NCBI RefSeq assembly: GCF_000802235.1
Contig: NZ_JTDL01000141.1
Location: forward strand, 124,001-188,000
Source: Sinomonas humi
GTDB taxonomy: Bacteria > Actinomycetota > Actinomycetes > Actinomycetales > Micrococcaceae
DNA length: 64,000 bases
Direction of reading: 5' to 3'
Position numbers and translations under genes: made by a program. Below the pieces are notes generated by a model, which worked only from the letters and a program-made list of their open reading frames with translations, ran no database searches and was not told where the DNA came from. Position 1 is the stretch's first letter, and every line of letters starts with the position of its first letter. Below are positions 7,784-16,305 of this stretch, in pieces.

Positions 7784-9103
7784 TCAGGAGTCCGCTCCTG
7801 TACGGAGGGCAGGTCCGGACGACTTGTGCGGACGGGGTGCCCGCACGAACGGGATGAGGATGGCGGAGCCGGCGAGGCTGAGGGACATGAGCAGGAACGA
7901 TGCGCTGCTCGAGCCGGTAGTCCCATCGAGCCATCCCACGAAGTACGAGCCAGCGAAACCGCCGAGGGCACCGAGGGAGTTGACGAGCGCGATCGCGGGT
8001 CCGGCCACGTCCCGGGGCATGAGCTCGGGAATGGCGGCGAAGAACGGTCCGTACGGAGCGTACTGGGCAGCGCCTGCGATCACGAGAAGGACGAAGGCCG
8101 CCCAGAAGTTCTTCGTTCCGAGGAGGTAGGAGCCGTAGAAGGCCACCGCGCTGAGGGCCAGCCACGGCCAGACGTAGCGGTTGCGCCGGCCCGAGCGGTC
8201 GGAGAGCCGGCTGTTGAGCACCATCAGCACGACGGCGAACACGTACGGGATCGCGGAGATGAGGCCAGTCATGCCGATGCCTTGGCCGCCCGCGGCCTTC
8301 ACGATCGACGGCAGCCAGAACACGAAACCATAGACGCCCAGGCTCCACAGGAAGTACTGCACGGAGAGCACGACGACGTTACGCGAGCGGAGCGCGGTCC
8401 ACAGGGAGGCGACAGGTGCCATCGCATGCTGCTCGGCGGTGAGGGCATCCTCGACGTAGCGCCGTTCGTCGGGATCGAGCCAGCTCGCCTCATGCGGGTG
8501 GTCGCGGACGAGGGCACGGAACACAAAGGCCCAGATGATCGCGGGCAGGCCCTCGATGATGAACATCCATCGCCATGAGGTGGCCTGGACGAGGTACCCG
8601 GACAGCGCCGTCAGCCACAGCACGGTCACCGGGTTGCCCAGGATCAGGTAGGTGTTGGCGCGCCCGCGTTCGGCCTTCGTGAACCAGTGGCTCAGGAAGA
8701 TGACCATCGCTGGCAGAACGGCGGCCTCGACCACACCGAGGAGGAAGCGCACCACCATGAGCAACGGGACCGAGGAGACGACGCCCTGCAGGGAGGCTAG
8801 GACTCCCCATGCGAGCAGGCTCCAGAAGATCAGGTTGCGAGCACTGCGCCGCTCCGCGTAGACGCCGGCGGGCACCTGGAACAGGAAGTAGCCCAGGAAG
8901 AACAGTGCGCCCAGCAGGGCCGAGACGCCAGCATCCAGATGGAGGTCGGTCTTCATTCCGCCCGCGACGCCGATCGAGTAGTTCGAGCGGTCGAGATACG
9001 CGAGCGAGTAGGTCACGAACGAGATCGGAAGGAGCCTGGCCCAACGGGTGCGCCCGGGGGATGCTGCGATCGGGCCGGGAACCGTGCGGGGTTGTTCGGG
9101 CAT
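7784..9103 (-). CDS. MFS permease, anion:cation symporter type
   Basis: A 439-residue, 12-segment major facilitator of the anion:cation symporter (phthalate/hydroxyphenylacetate/glucarate) type: LPISFVTYSLAYLDRSNYSIG at TM1, QVPAGVYAERRSARN after TM2-3, FLLGVVEAAVLPAMVIFLSHWF at TM4 and the DHPHEASWLDPDE central loop found in this family. It is likely to import an organic acid for the FAH-family enzyme just downstream. The ATG at 9103 follows GTGAGGTGATCTC-type leader sequence, a modest ribosome site. The divergent IclR gene starts about 200 bp away, and two direct repeats between them are candidate operators. Confidence 0.85.
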   Translation of the reverse strand: MPEQPRTVPGPIAASPGRTRWARLLPISFVTYSLAYLDRSNYSIGVAGGMKTDLHLDAGVSALLGALFFLGYFLFQVPAGVYAERRSARNLIFWSLLAWGVLASLQGVVSSVPLLMVVRFLLGVVEAAVLPAMVIFLSHWFTKAERGRANTYLILGNPVTVLWLTALSGYLVQATSWRWMFIIEGLPAIIWAFVFRALVRDHPHEASWLDPDERRYVEDALTAEQHAMAPVASLWTALRSRNVVVLSVQYFLWSLGVYGFVFWLPSIVKAAGGQGIGMTGLISAIPYVFAVVLMVLNSRLSDRSGRRNRYVWPWLALSAVAFYGSYLLGTKNFWAAFVLLVIAGAAQYAPYGPFFAAIPELMPRDVAGPAIALVNSLGALGGFAGSYFVGWLDGTTGSSSASFLLMSLSLAGSAILIPFVRAPRPHKSSGPALRTGADS

Positions 9104-9161
9104 GAGATCACCTCACTGTGATGTCCCTTGCGGGGGTTCGGGTATTCGAAAGGCCGCCGTT

Positions 9162-9285
9162 CCAGATGATGGAAGGTCTTATCGCCACTTGGAAGCAAGT
9201 CTGCCCCCTCGTGGGCCAGACGCACAAGGGGCCACGCGAAATAAATTCCTCTTTATGGCACTGCCTCCCATATGGTGGAAGGTCT
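9162..9285. promoter_or_regulatory. Pair of near-identical operator-like repeats between MFS permease and IclR gene
   Basis: An 18-bp stretch at 9162-9179 (CCAGATGATGGAAGGTCT) recurs at 9268-9285 with 16 of 18 matches. Each copy sits in a TTCCA-N5-TGGAA palindrome (perfect at 9160-9174; one mismatch, TCCCA-N5-TGGAA, at 9266-9280). They flank the divergent promoter region and are plausible binding sites for the IclR protein encoded at 9302. Confidence 0.5.
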
Positions 9286-9301
9286 GTGGAATAATGCACG
9301 T

Positions 9302-10063
9302 GTGAGCCAGACACCCCCAGATATGGTCGGCAAGGCCCTCCTGCTCCTGACCCTGCTCGGCGACTACCCCGACGGCGCATCCCTTTCGGAGGTCGCGAGG
9401 CGGGCAGGCTTCCCCCTGAGCACCGCACACCGACTCGCCTCTGCCCTTGTCCGCGACGGCTACGCCTGCGTCGACGAGACCAGTCGGCGCTACAGGCTCG
9501 GGCTCCAGGTCTTCTCGCTCGCCAGCCGGGTCGCGCACCGGCATGGTTTCGCTGGCTCCGCCCTCCCCGTCTTGCGCAGACTCGCCGAGCAGACGTCCGA
9601 GAGCGCACTCATGTCGGTCATCGACGGCCACCACCAGCTCTACGTGCACCACGTCCAAGGCAGGCACTCCGTGAGCGTCAGCGGCGAACCCGGTCGGCGC
9701 GGCCCCCTCCACTGCACCTCGATGGGCAAAGTACTCGTCGCCTTCGCCCCCGAGGCTCAACGGGACGAACTCGTCGAAACCCTCGAGCTGACTCCCTTCG
9801 TGCCCCGCACCATCGTGGACAGGCAGCAGTTCCGAGATGAGATTCGGACGGTCGCAGACCAGGGCTATGCGATCGCGGACGAAGAGCACGAAGCGGGCAT
9901 CCGAGCGATCGGCGTCCCGGTGAAGGACCTCGACGGCGCCACGATTGCGTCCGTGTCCGTTGCGGCACCCGCATACCGTGTCAGTCGCGAGAAGCTCCTC
10001 GACTACCTCCCCGACTTGAACGAGGCCGCCCGCGAGCTGACGATCCTGCTGCCGCCGCGGTAA
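9302..10063 (+). CDS. IclR-family transcriptional regulator
   Basis: A 253-residue regulator: winged helix-turn-helix at about residues 8-65 (SLSEVARRAGFPLSTAHRLASALVRDGY) and an IclR effector domain at about 80-250 (LHCTSMGKVLVAFAP, GYAIADEEHEAGIRAIGVPV). It likely controls the divergent permease/FAH-family operon in response to an aromatic or organic acid. The GTG at 9302 is chosen because it gives a family-typical N-terminus; an ATG at 9272 would lie inside the second operator-like repeat. No strong ribosome site precedes either. Confidence 0.85.
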   Translation: MSQTPPDMVGKALLLLTLLGDYPDGASLSEVARRAGFPLSTAHRLASALVRDGYACVDETSRRYRLGLQVFSLASRVAHRHGFAGSALPVLRRLAEQTSESALMSVIDGHHQLYVHHVQGRHSVSVSGEPGRRGPLHCTSMGKVLVAFAPEAQRDELVETLELTPFVPRTIVDRQQFRDEIRTVADQGYAIADEEHEAGIRAIGVPVKDLDGATIASVSVAAPAYRVSREKLLDYLPDLNEAARELTILLPPR

Positions 10064-10107
10064 GCCGTCCTATTCCACCCCACTGACTGATGGTCGAGAA
10101 TCGGGGG

Positions 10108-10521
10108 ATGGAACACGAAGCCAAGGTCACGTCCACGGTTGTCTTCGTCAGGGACCTTGAAAGGTCCGCCGATTTCTATACGAGCGTGTTCGGCTGCCGG
10201 AAGACGCTCGACGCCGACGGCGGCGCCCTCCTCCTCGCGCCCGGTGGGTTCCAGATCTACCTCGTCGCAAAGGGCGAGGAAACGCCCCACCCGCTGGAGG
10301 GGATCGGGGCGCAGTACCTGATGTGGGCCGTAGACACCCCGGAAGGTCTGCGGCAGTTCGAAACGTCGTTGAAGTCGGTGAGCGGCGACTCCGACACGCA
10401 TTCCTCAGGCGGTGTGACCTTCGTAGAGGGCCGGGATCCGGATGGCATCCGCGTCGTCATCGCACATCCCAGCCCCCTGCAGCAGCCCCGTTCGTCGCTC
10501 GACAACCGCATCTACAGCTGA
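10108..10521 (+). CDS. VOC (glyoxalase/bleomycin-resistance/extradiol dioxygenase) superfamily protein
   Basis: A 137-residue protein with the paired beta-alpha-beta-beta-beta layout of the VOC fold: VTSTVVFVRDLERSADFYTSVFG at the start, FQIYLVAKGEE mid-way, and VTFVEGRDPDGIRVVIAHP at the end. The ATG at 10108 places the first strand at the usual distance; an ATG at 10090 would add six residues. It follows the IclR gene by 44 bp and may be co-regulated. The substrate is not apparent; small VOC proteins next to FAH-type enzymes often act on lactones or ring-cleavage intermediates, which is inference. Confidence 0.75.
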   Translation: MEHEAKVTSTVVFVRDLERSADFYTSVFGCRKTLDADGGALLLAPGGFQIYLVAKGEETPHPLEGIGAQYLMWAVDTPEGLRQFETSLKSVSGDSDTHSSGGVTFVEGRDPDGIRVVIAHPSPLQQPRSSLDNRIYS

Positions 10522-10543
10522 GCCGCTGAGCCCTTCGACTCCG

Positions 10544-12434
10544 TCAGCTTGCCGTCGTCGTCATGCGCCCGCCGTCGGCCGTGAGCGTAACGGCGATGGG
10601 CGCCCCGCCCGCAACCGTGACCTGGGTGGCGATGCTCGCTCCCGGGCCCAGGGTCGCGGCGACGGGAACCGCGAACTTGGCCGGATCGCGGCCGATGATC
10701 TGCGCGGGCTGACCGGAGGGACTGGTGATGCTCTGAATGCGCACGTCGTGGGCCGTGCCGGGGCCCTCGTTGCGGACGGTGACCTTCCAATTCGTTGTGC
10801 CGCCGGAATAGGTCTTCGCGATGGAGGCGACCAGCTTCGCGGGCGCCGGCTGCGCGCCGTCGTCGACCTCCAGGACCAGGGTGTCCCACCCCGGGCCCTT
10901 TCCTGCGGGAGCGGTGCTCGGCACCTCGGACGACGACGCCGGGCTGGCGGTAGAGGTCAGTCACCGATCCGTCGGCAGGCTGGACATACAGGACGTAGGA
11001 TCCCGGAGCGGTACTCCCGGGCTGCCATGCGGGCGGAATGCCGGGAAGCTCGAATCGGCCCTGGGCGTCCGTCCTGACGAAGTACGTCGGCTCTGCGATC
11101 GGAAATACGCTGTCGCTGTCCTGAGTGGAGAGGATGACGTGGAAGTCCGCGGCGGGCCGTCCGTCGGCGAGGCGGACCCGTCCTGTGAGGGTAGTGCGCT
11201 GGGCTGGGGAGGGATAGAGGGAATCGCTCACCCACGGGGCCCCGGCCCGGTGCTCGCTAATCTCGGCCCGAGCGGTTCGGGCCGCCTCGGCGATCATCGA
11301 CTCCGGCGCCGTTGGATCCCCGACAGTGAAGAAGGTCAGCCAAGGCCCGTACAGGCGCCGGTAGCCAGCCGGGATCGGGTAGGCGGGCTCGCCATAGTGG
11401 TTGCGGGAGAAGTAGTTCAGGATCAGCGCGTCCTGATGGATGCCCAAGTCCTGATGCTGTGGGCCAGCACCATAGAACCCGCACAGCGTTTCGTCTGTGA
11501 CGCCGCCGAGAGGAGTGAACCACGCGCCGAAGCCGTTCCCGAAGTGGCCGAACATGGGGTTCTCGTGGTGGTAGAGGCTCCAGTCGTACTTGCTGTAGAC
11601 GGCACCGGCGGGGAGATTGCCCGAGTTGCTCTCCGGGCTGGGCAGGTTCGGGTTGTTGACCCCGTCCACGCGCCACGTTTCGTCCTGCACACTCTGCTGG
11701 GTCGCGAGGTAGGCGTAGGTGGGCTGCTGCCCCGCGCCCCGTTCCCAGTTGTAGGCGTGGTCGAGGATGCTGCGGTCCCAGCGCGTGTTCATCCGCACCT
11801 CGTTGATCGCGGTGTCGGTCACAGCGGTCATGATGTCGTAGCCGTAGATCCCGCGATGGCCGGACCGCATCACCAGATGGTGCTCGTGCTGCAGCGGCGT
11901 GCTCGTCGTGTCCAGGAACGCGACCTCGACCAGCCCCGGCTCTGCTCGAAGGACATCCACCCTCGAGCAGACAAGGCGCGTCTTGCCGCCGGAGGCGTCG
12001 ACATAGAACGAGTGCTGGCGGTCAGGGTCCCGCGGATTGACACCGTTGAGGTTGTGGGCGAGCTCAGTGCCAGCGACCACAATCGACGTCGCAGTGATGG
12101 AGACGTCCTGCCAACCGGTGGGGACTCCGACGTCGTCCCGTCCGAACGCGGCCCGCACGAGCCCGTTGTCCAAGACCAGCTCAGGCACCTGGCTCGGGAA
12201 GGCGTAGCTGCCGACCTTGGCGGGTGTCCCGCCAATCAGCACCTTGACGCCCTCGCCCACTGGCGGGGCAGTCGCGGCGGCGGCCGGTCCGATGCCCGAA
12301 TTGCCTGCAAGCGCCGCTCCGAGCGCGACCCCGCCAAAGCCTTGGACGACCCTCCTGCGGGTGACTCCGTTGGACCCTACCGAACGGAGCTCTCGCTGAG
12401 CTGGCTGCATCTGATCTGACTTGTCTGGCTGCAT
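10544..12434 (-). pseudogene. Tat-exported rhamnogalacturonan-lyase-like (PL4-type) protein, apparently frameshifted
   Basis: From the ATG at 12434 (after GAGGAG) there is a Tat signal (TRRRVVQGFG, then a hydrophobic stretch ending in AAAA), a large domain with PL4-like features (DNGLVRAAFGRDD, RWDRSILDHAYNWERG, SLYHHENPMFGHFGNGFGAWF, YRRLYGPWLTFF) and a carboxypeptidase-regulatory-like beta domain (TTLTGRVRLADGRPAADFHVIL). Near 10930-10941 the reading frame is lost: the continuing frame becomes arginine/glycine/histidine-rich nonsense to 10512, while the +1 frame carries a normal beta-sandwich-like tail (GPGWDTLVLEVDDGAQPAPA to the stop at 10544) with a WKVTVRNEGPGTAHDVRI segment. One extra base in a CGTCGTCGTC run would explain it. 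Sequencing error or a real mutation cannot be told apart; the catalytic part precedes the shift. Confidence 0.7.
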
Positions 12435-12488
12435 CTCTTGCTCCTCAATGAGCTAGTCGTGCGACGCCGTCACTTTGCATGACGCCTC

Positions 12489-12504
12489 CGGAAAGCGGTT
12501 TCCG
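12489..12504. promoter_or_regulatory. Perfect palindrome upstream of the PL4-like gene
   Basis: CGGAAA-GCGG-TTTCCG is a perfect inverted repeat 55 bp before the PL4-like start, followed by GAAAT...ATTTC arms (12506-12525) around a TGAAACGATT core. The pattern resembles LacI-type catabolic operators that control polysaccharide genes; no LacI gene is in the window. Confidence 0.4.
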
Positions 12505-12581
12505 AGAAATTGAAACGATTATTTCCAGAGATAGAGGCACAAGTCAATGGTTCAGAGAGGGGGTGTCTCGAACCTTCGGAG

Positions 12582-13619
12582 TCAGCGGCTCGGGTCGATC
12601 ATCGTCATGCCGGCGACGTTCGCGGTATCGAAGCCCGGCAGCAGCGCGGCGGCCTCATCGAGCCCGATGACCCGCTCGACGAGCTTCTGTGGTTCGAGCA
12701 CCCCGGTGCTGATCAGGGCGAGCATTCCCGGGTAGTCCGCGGCGGCCATTCCGTGGCTGCCGAAAACGTCGAGTTCCCACGCGATGACCCGCGCCATGGG
12801 CACGCGAGGGTGCCCATCGACGGGCGGCAGGAGGCCGATCTGGACGTGCCGCCCACGGCGGCGCAGGCTCAGGATCGCGTCGGCGCAGGTCTGCTCACTG
12901 CCGACGGCGTCGATCGCAACATGGCTTCCCCCGCCCGTCAGTGCGTGCACCTGTCCCGGAACATCGGCACCGCCGGCGAGCAGCGCATGGTCGGCACCGA
13001 GGGACGCCGCGACTTCGAGGGCGGCGGCGTTGCGGTCGACGGCGATCACCTTGCCTCCGAGGGCCTTCGCGATCATGACGGCGCTGAGCCCGACGCCCCC
13101 GGCGCCGACGACCGTGACCCACTCGTCGGCGGCCAGGCGTGCCCGGCTCGTGAGCGCGCGGTAGGCGGTCGCGAAACGGCAGCCCAGGCTCGCGGCGGCC
13201 TCGGAGCTGACGCCTTCGGGGATGGCGACGAGGTTGGTGTCGGCCGCATGGATCACGACTCGCTCAGCGAACGAGCCCCAGTGGGTGAAGCCCGGCTGCT
13301 GCTGCTCGGGGCAGACCTGTGCGTTGCCCGACAGGCACCACTCGCAGGTCCCGCAGCCTTCGACGAAGGGAGCGGTGACGCGGTCGCCGAGCGCCCACTT
13401 GGTCACTCCGCGCCCGACCTGCGTGACGAGCCCTGCGAACTCGTGGCCGGGGACGTGGGGGAGTGCGACGTCGTCGTGCCCCACCCACGCGTGCCAATCG
13501 CTGCGGCACAGCCCAGTGGCGACGACGGTGATCACGACGCCGTCGTCGGGCACCTCTGGCTCCTCGACTTCCCGAACGGCAAGCGGTCCGGCGATCCGAT
13601 CCATCACAATCGCGCGCAC
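12582..13619 (-). CDS. Zinc-dependent alcohol dehydrogenase (MDR family)
   Basis: A 345-residue medium-chain dehydrogenase. The catalytic-zinc residues C38, H59 and E60 (GLCRSDWHAW, VPGHE) and the four structural-zinc cysteines C89, C92, C95 and C103 are all present. The NAD-binding Rossmann motif reads VVGAGGVGLSAVMIAKALGGKVIAVD, whose terminal aspartate suggests NAD(H). The stop lies 149 bp from the PL4-like start, and the start is 10 bp from the end of the epimerase gene, so the two oxidoreductases probably share a transcript. Substrate alcohol is unknown; context suggests sugar or aldehyde handling. Confidence 0.85.
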   Translation of the reverse strand: MRAIVMDRIAGPLAVREVEEPEVPDDGVVITVVATGLCRSDWHAWVGHDDVALPHVPGHEFAGLVTQVGRGVTKWALGDRVTAPFVEGCGTCEWCLSGNAQVCPEQQQPGFTHWGSFAERVVIHAADTNLVAIPEGVSSEAAASLGCRFATAYRALTSRARLAADEWVTVVGAGGVGLSAVMIAKALGGKVIAVDRNAAALEVAASLGADHALLAGGADVPGQVHALTGGGSHVAIDAVGSEQTCADAILSLRRRGRHVQIGLLPPVDGHPRVPMARVIAWELDVFGSHGMAAADYPGMLALISTGVLEPQKLVERVIGLDEAAALLPGFDTANVAGMTMIDPSR

Positions 13620-13629
13620 GTGCCCTCCG

Positions 13630-14631
13630 CTACGCGTTCAAGGAACTGAGGGCGGCTGCCGCAATGCGGTCGAAGGCGGCGTCCAGTTCCACATCGATGG
13701 TCTGCAGCTCCGGGTGCGCCTCGTAGTGGGCCAAGAGGCGTCGCGCGCCCTCGTCGAATGTGATCGTCGTGCGGAATTCGGGGACGAGCGCTCGCAGCTT
13801 GGTCGTGTCGAACAGGACCGAATGCGAGCGGTCCCCAAGGAGTCCTGGGCCGAGCGGGGGTTGCAGCCGGGCGATGGTCTCGGAAGCGACATGGACGAAG
13901 TCGGGGCTTTCGACCCCCGCCGCATCCGCGAGCCAGCCGTAGATCTGGTTCCATGTCGGGGCATGGTCCCCAGTGATGGTGAAGGCCTCGCCGATGGCAT
14001 CGGGATGGCCGAGCAAACCGGTGAAGCCCACCGCGAAGTCCTCGCTGTGGGTGAGCGTCCACAGGCTCGTGCCGTCCCCATGGATCAAGACCGGCTTCCC
14101 CGCGCGCATCCGGGCGACGTCGGTCCACCCGCCGAGGTTGGGGAACAGGCGGTGATCGTAGGTGTGCGATGGGCGAACGATCGTGATGGGCAGGGCCCGT
14201 TCCCGGAATGAGTTCACGAGAAGGTCTTCGCACGCGATCTTGTCCCGTGAGTACTGCCAGAACGGATTGCGCAGGGGAGTGGACTCCGTGATCGGGAGGC
14301 GGCGCGGAGGCTTCTCGTAGGCCGAAGCCGAGCTGATGAAGACGTACTGGCCCGTCCTGCCCTCGTACAGCTCGATGTCGGTGGCCACCTGGTCGGGGGT
14401 GAAGGCTACGAACTGGGCGACGACGTCGAACTCCCGGTTCCCCAAGGCGTCCCGCACCGACTGCCGGTCCCGCGCGTCGGCCGTGACACTCTGGGCCCCG
14501 TCGGGGAGGGGCTGCCGTCCGGTGCCTCGGTTGAGTACGGTGACCGAGTCTCCTCGCTCAAGGGAACGGGCCACGCAGGCCGCGCTGATGGTGCCGGTTC
14601 CACCGATGTAGAGGATGCTCTTTCCGGACAT
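13630..14631 (-). CDS. NAD-dependent epimerase/dehydratase family protein (extended SDR)
   Basis: A 333-residue extended short-chain dehydrogenase. The nucleotide site reads ILYIGGTGTISAACVARSL, with Ser in place of the last Gly of the GGxGxxG motif, as in CSP41/isoflavone-reductase-like members. VFISSASAYEKP is followed by the SDR tyrosine/lysine pair in YSRDKIACEDLL. The ATG at 14631 follows AGGAGG (6 bases) and gives the family N-terminus MSGKSILYIGG. It precedes the zinc ADH in the same direction. The real substrate is probably a nucleotide sugar or free aldose, not determinable here. Confidence 0.8.
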   Translation of the reverse strand: MSGKSILYIGGTGTISAACVARSLERGDSVTVLNRGTGRQPLPDGAQSVTADARDRQSVRDALGNREFDVVAQFVAFTPDQVATDIELYEGRTGQYVFISSASAYEKPPRRLPITESTPLRNPFWQYSRDKIACEDLLVNSFRERALPITIVRPSHTYDHRLFPNLGGWTDVARMRAGKPVLIHGDGTSLWTLTHSEDFAVGFTGLLGHPDAIGEAFTITGDHAPTWNQIYGWLADAAGVESPDFVHVASETIARLQPPLGPGLLGDRSHSVLFDTTKLRALVPEFRTTITFDEGARRLLAHYEAHPELQTIDVELDAAFDRIAAAALSSLNA

Positions 14632-14744
14632 GGGTTTCCTCCTGATTGAGCGAACGAATGTGCCAGTCTCCACAGCGGGAGCGGGAACGATCTGGGCCGC
14701 CGAGATGGCCGTACCGTATCGCCGAATTGGAGAGCCTGTCCACA

Positions 14745-14765
14745 TTTTGTTAGCCTTGTTAACAA
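14745..14765. promoter_or_regulatory. Operator-like TTGTTA repeats in the divergent epimerase/MFS promoter
   Basis: TTGTTA occurs at 14746-14751 and again at 14756-14761, where it continues into the perfect palindrome TTGTTAACAA (14756-14765). This AT-rich island in GC-rich DNA lies 22 bp before the MFS start and is a good candidate operator or promoter core for one or both divergent genes. Confidence 0.45.
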
Positions 14766-14787
14766 TATGTCTATCGCCAGGAGTGCC

Positions 14788-16218
14788 ATGACCGCCCACC
14801 CGCGCAAGGGGCTCGTGCTCGCCATCTGCTGCATGAGCCTGCTCATCGTCTCGTTGGACGCCACGGTCGTGAACGTGGCGCTGCCCTCGATTCGGCGCGA
14901 CCTCGACACCACTGTCTCAACGCTGCAGTGGACCATCGATGGGTACACCGTGGCCATCGCGAGCTTCCTGCTCCTCGCGGGATCCGCCGCGGACCGGATA
15001 GGCCGGCGTCGGGTCTTCCAGACCGGGCTGGTGACTTTCGGCGTCGCCTCGCTGCTGTGCAGCCTCGCACCGACAATCCACCTGCTCATCCTCTTCCGCA
15101 TCCTGCAGGGCATCGGCGGCTCAATGCTCAACCCGGTCGCGATGTCGATCATCACCAACATCTTCACCGAGCGCCGCGAGCGGGCTCGCGCCGTCGGCGT
15201 CTGGGGCGCCGTCGTCGGTGTCTCCCAAGCCTTCGGGCCGCTCGTCGGCGGCTACCTCACCGAGCACGTCGGGTGGCGCTCGATCTTCTGGATCAACGTC
15301 CCCATCGCGATCCTTGCCATTGTGCTGACCTCGCTGTTCGTGCCGGAGTCGAAGGCTCCGCGCGCCCGCAGCATCGATCCGGTGGGGCAGGTGCTCGTCA
15401 TCGTCGGGCTCGCCTCACTGGTCTACGCCCTCATCGAGGGCCCCGGCCAGGGGTGGGGCTCACCCGTCATCGTCGCGCTCATTGTGGTCGCAGCCGCCGC
15501 GGTTGCGGCGCTCATCGGCTACGAGCGCAGGCTCGAGGAGCCCTTCCTCGACATGCGGTTCTTCCATTCCGTGCCGTTCTCCTCGGCGACCCTGTGCGCC
15601 GTCCTGGCCTTCGGGGCCTATGCAGCCTTCCTCTTCGTCAACGCGCTCTACCTCCAGCAGGTCCGCGGCTATTCGCCCTTCGCCACCGGGCTCTACATGC
15701 TGCCGCTCGCCGCCTGCACCCTGGTAGCCTCGCTCAATTCCGGGCGCATGGTCGCCCGCTTCGGCACCCGTCCTTCGCTCATGATCGCAGGCGGCATGCT
15801 GTGCGCGAGCGGGATCAGCCTCACGTTCCTGCGGTCCGACACGCCGTACTCCGTGCTGTTGGTCTCCTATGTGCTCTTCGGCCTCGGGTTCGGGACCGTC
15901 AACGCTCCCATCACGACGACGGCAGTCGGCGGCATGCCGCTCTCCCAGGCCGGCGTGGCCGCGGGCGTCGCCTCGACGAGCCGCCAGGCCGGCACGTCCA
16001 TCGGCGTCGCGCTTGCGGGGACCCTGACCGGTGCGGGCGCGAGCGCCGTGATCGGCCCGTCCTTCACGGGTGACACCCATCCGTTGTGGTGGGCGGTCGC
16101 AGGTGCAGGGCTCGCCGTGCTTGTCATCGGCTACGTCTCCACGACGCCTTGGGCGCACCGTTCGAGCGAGGCGGTGCGGCTCCTCTTCGAGGGCAGGGGT
16201 GAGCGGGCGTCGGTTTAG
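14788..16218 (+). CDS. MFS drug efflux transporter, DHA2 (EmrB/QacA) type
   Basis: A 476-residue protein with about 14 hydrophobic segments. Family motifs: SLDATVVNVALPSI in TM1, the cytoplasmic GSAADRIGRRRVF motif A, LFRILQGIGGSMLNPVA in TM4 and the antiporter motif C GVSQAFGPLVGGYL in TM5. It would export a hydrophobic drug-like or metabolite substrate against a proton gradient. The ATG at 14788 is preceded by AGGAG; an in-frame ATG at 14767 lies directly against the TTGTTAACAA palindrome. No regulator gene is adjacent. Confidence 0.85.
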   Translation: MTAHPRKGLVLAICCMSLLIVSLDATVVNVALPSIRRDLDTTVSTLQWTIDGYTVAIASFLLLAGSAADRIGRRRVFQTGLVTFGVASLLCSLAPTIHLLILFRILQGIGGSMLNPVAMSIITNIFTERRERARAVGVWGAVVGVSQAFGPLVGGYLTEHVGWRSIFWINVPIAILAIVLTSLFVPESKAPRARSIDPVGQVLVIVGLASLVYALIEGPGQGWGSPVIVALIVVAAAAVAALIGYERRLEEPFLDMRFFHSVPFSSATLCAVLAFGAYAAFLFVNALYLQQVRGYSPFATGLYMLPLAACTLVASLNSGRMVARFGTRPSLMIAGGMLCASGISLTFLRSDTPYSVLLVSYVLFGLGFGTVNAPITTTAVGGMPLSQAGVAAGVASTSRQAGTSIGVALAGTLTGAGASAVIGPSFTGDTHPLWWAVAGAGLAVLVIGYVSTTPWAHRSSEAVRLLFEGRGERASV

Positions 16219-16305
16219 TGGTGGGCGTGGTCGGGCGCCGCGCCAACTGCTGCGGCACACCACACCACCCGCTACTGTCGAAGCAGCCTGCGAAGGAGGC
16301 CTGAC

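Noticed and set aside
10821-12419. Long plus-strand open frame opposite the PL4-like gene
   Set aside because: No recognisable domain; the minus strand has a Tat signal and lyase-like motifs over the same bases.
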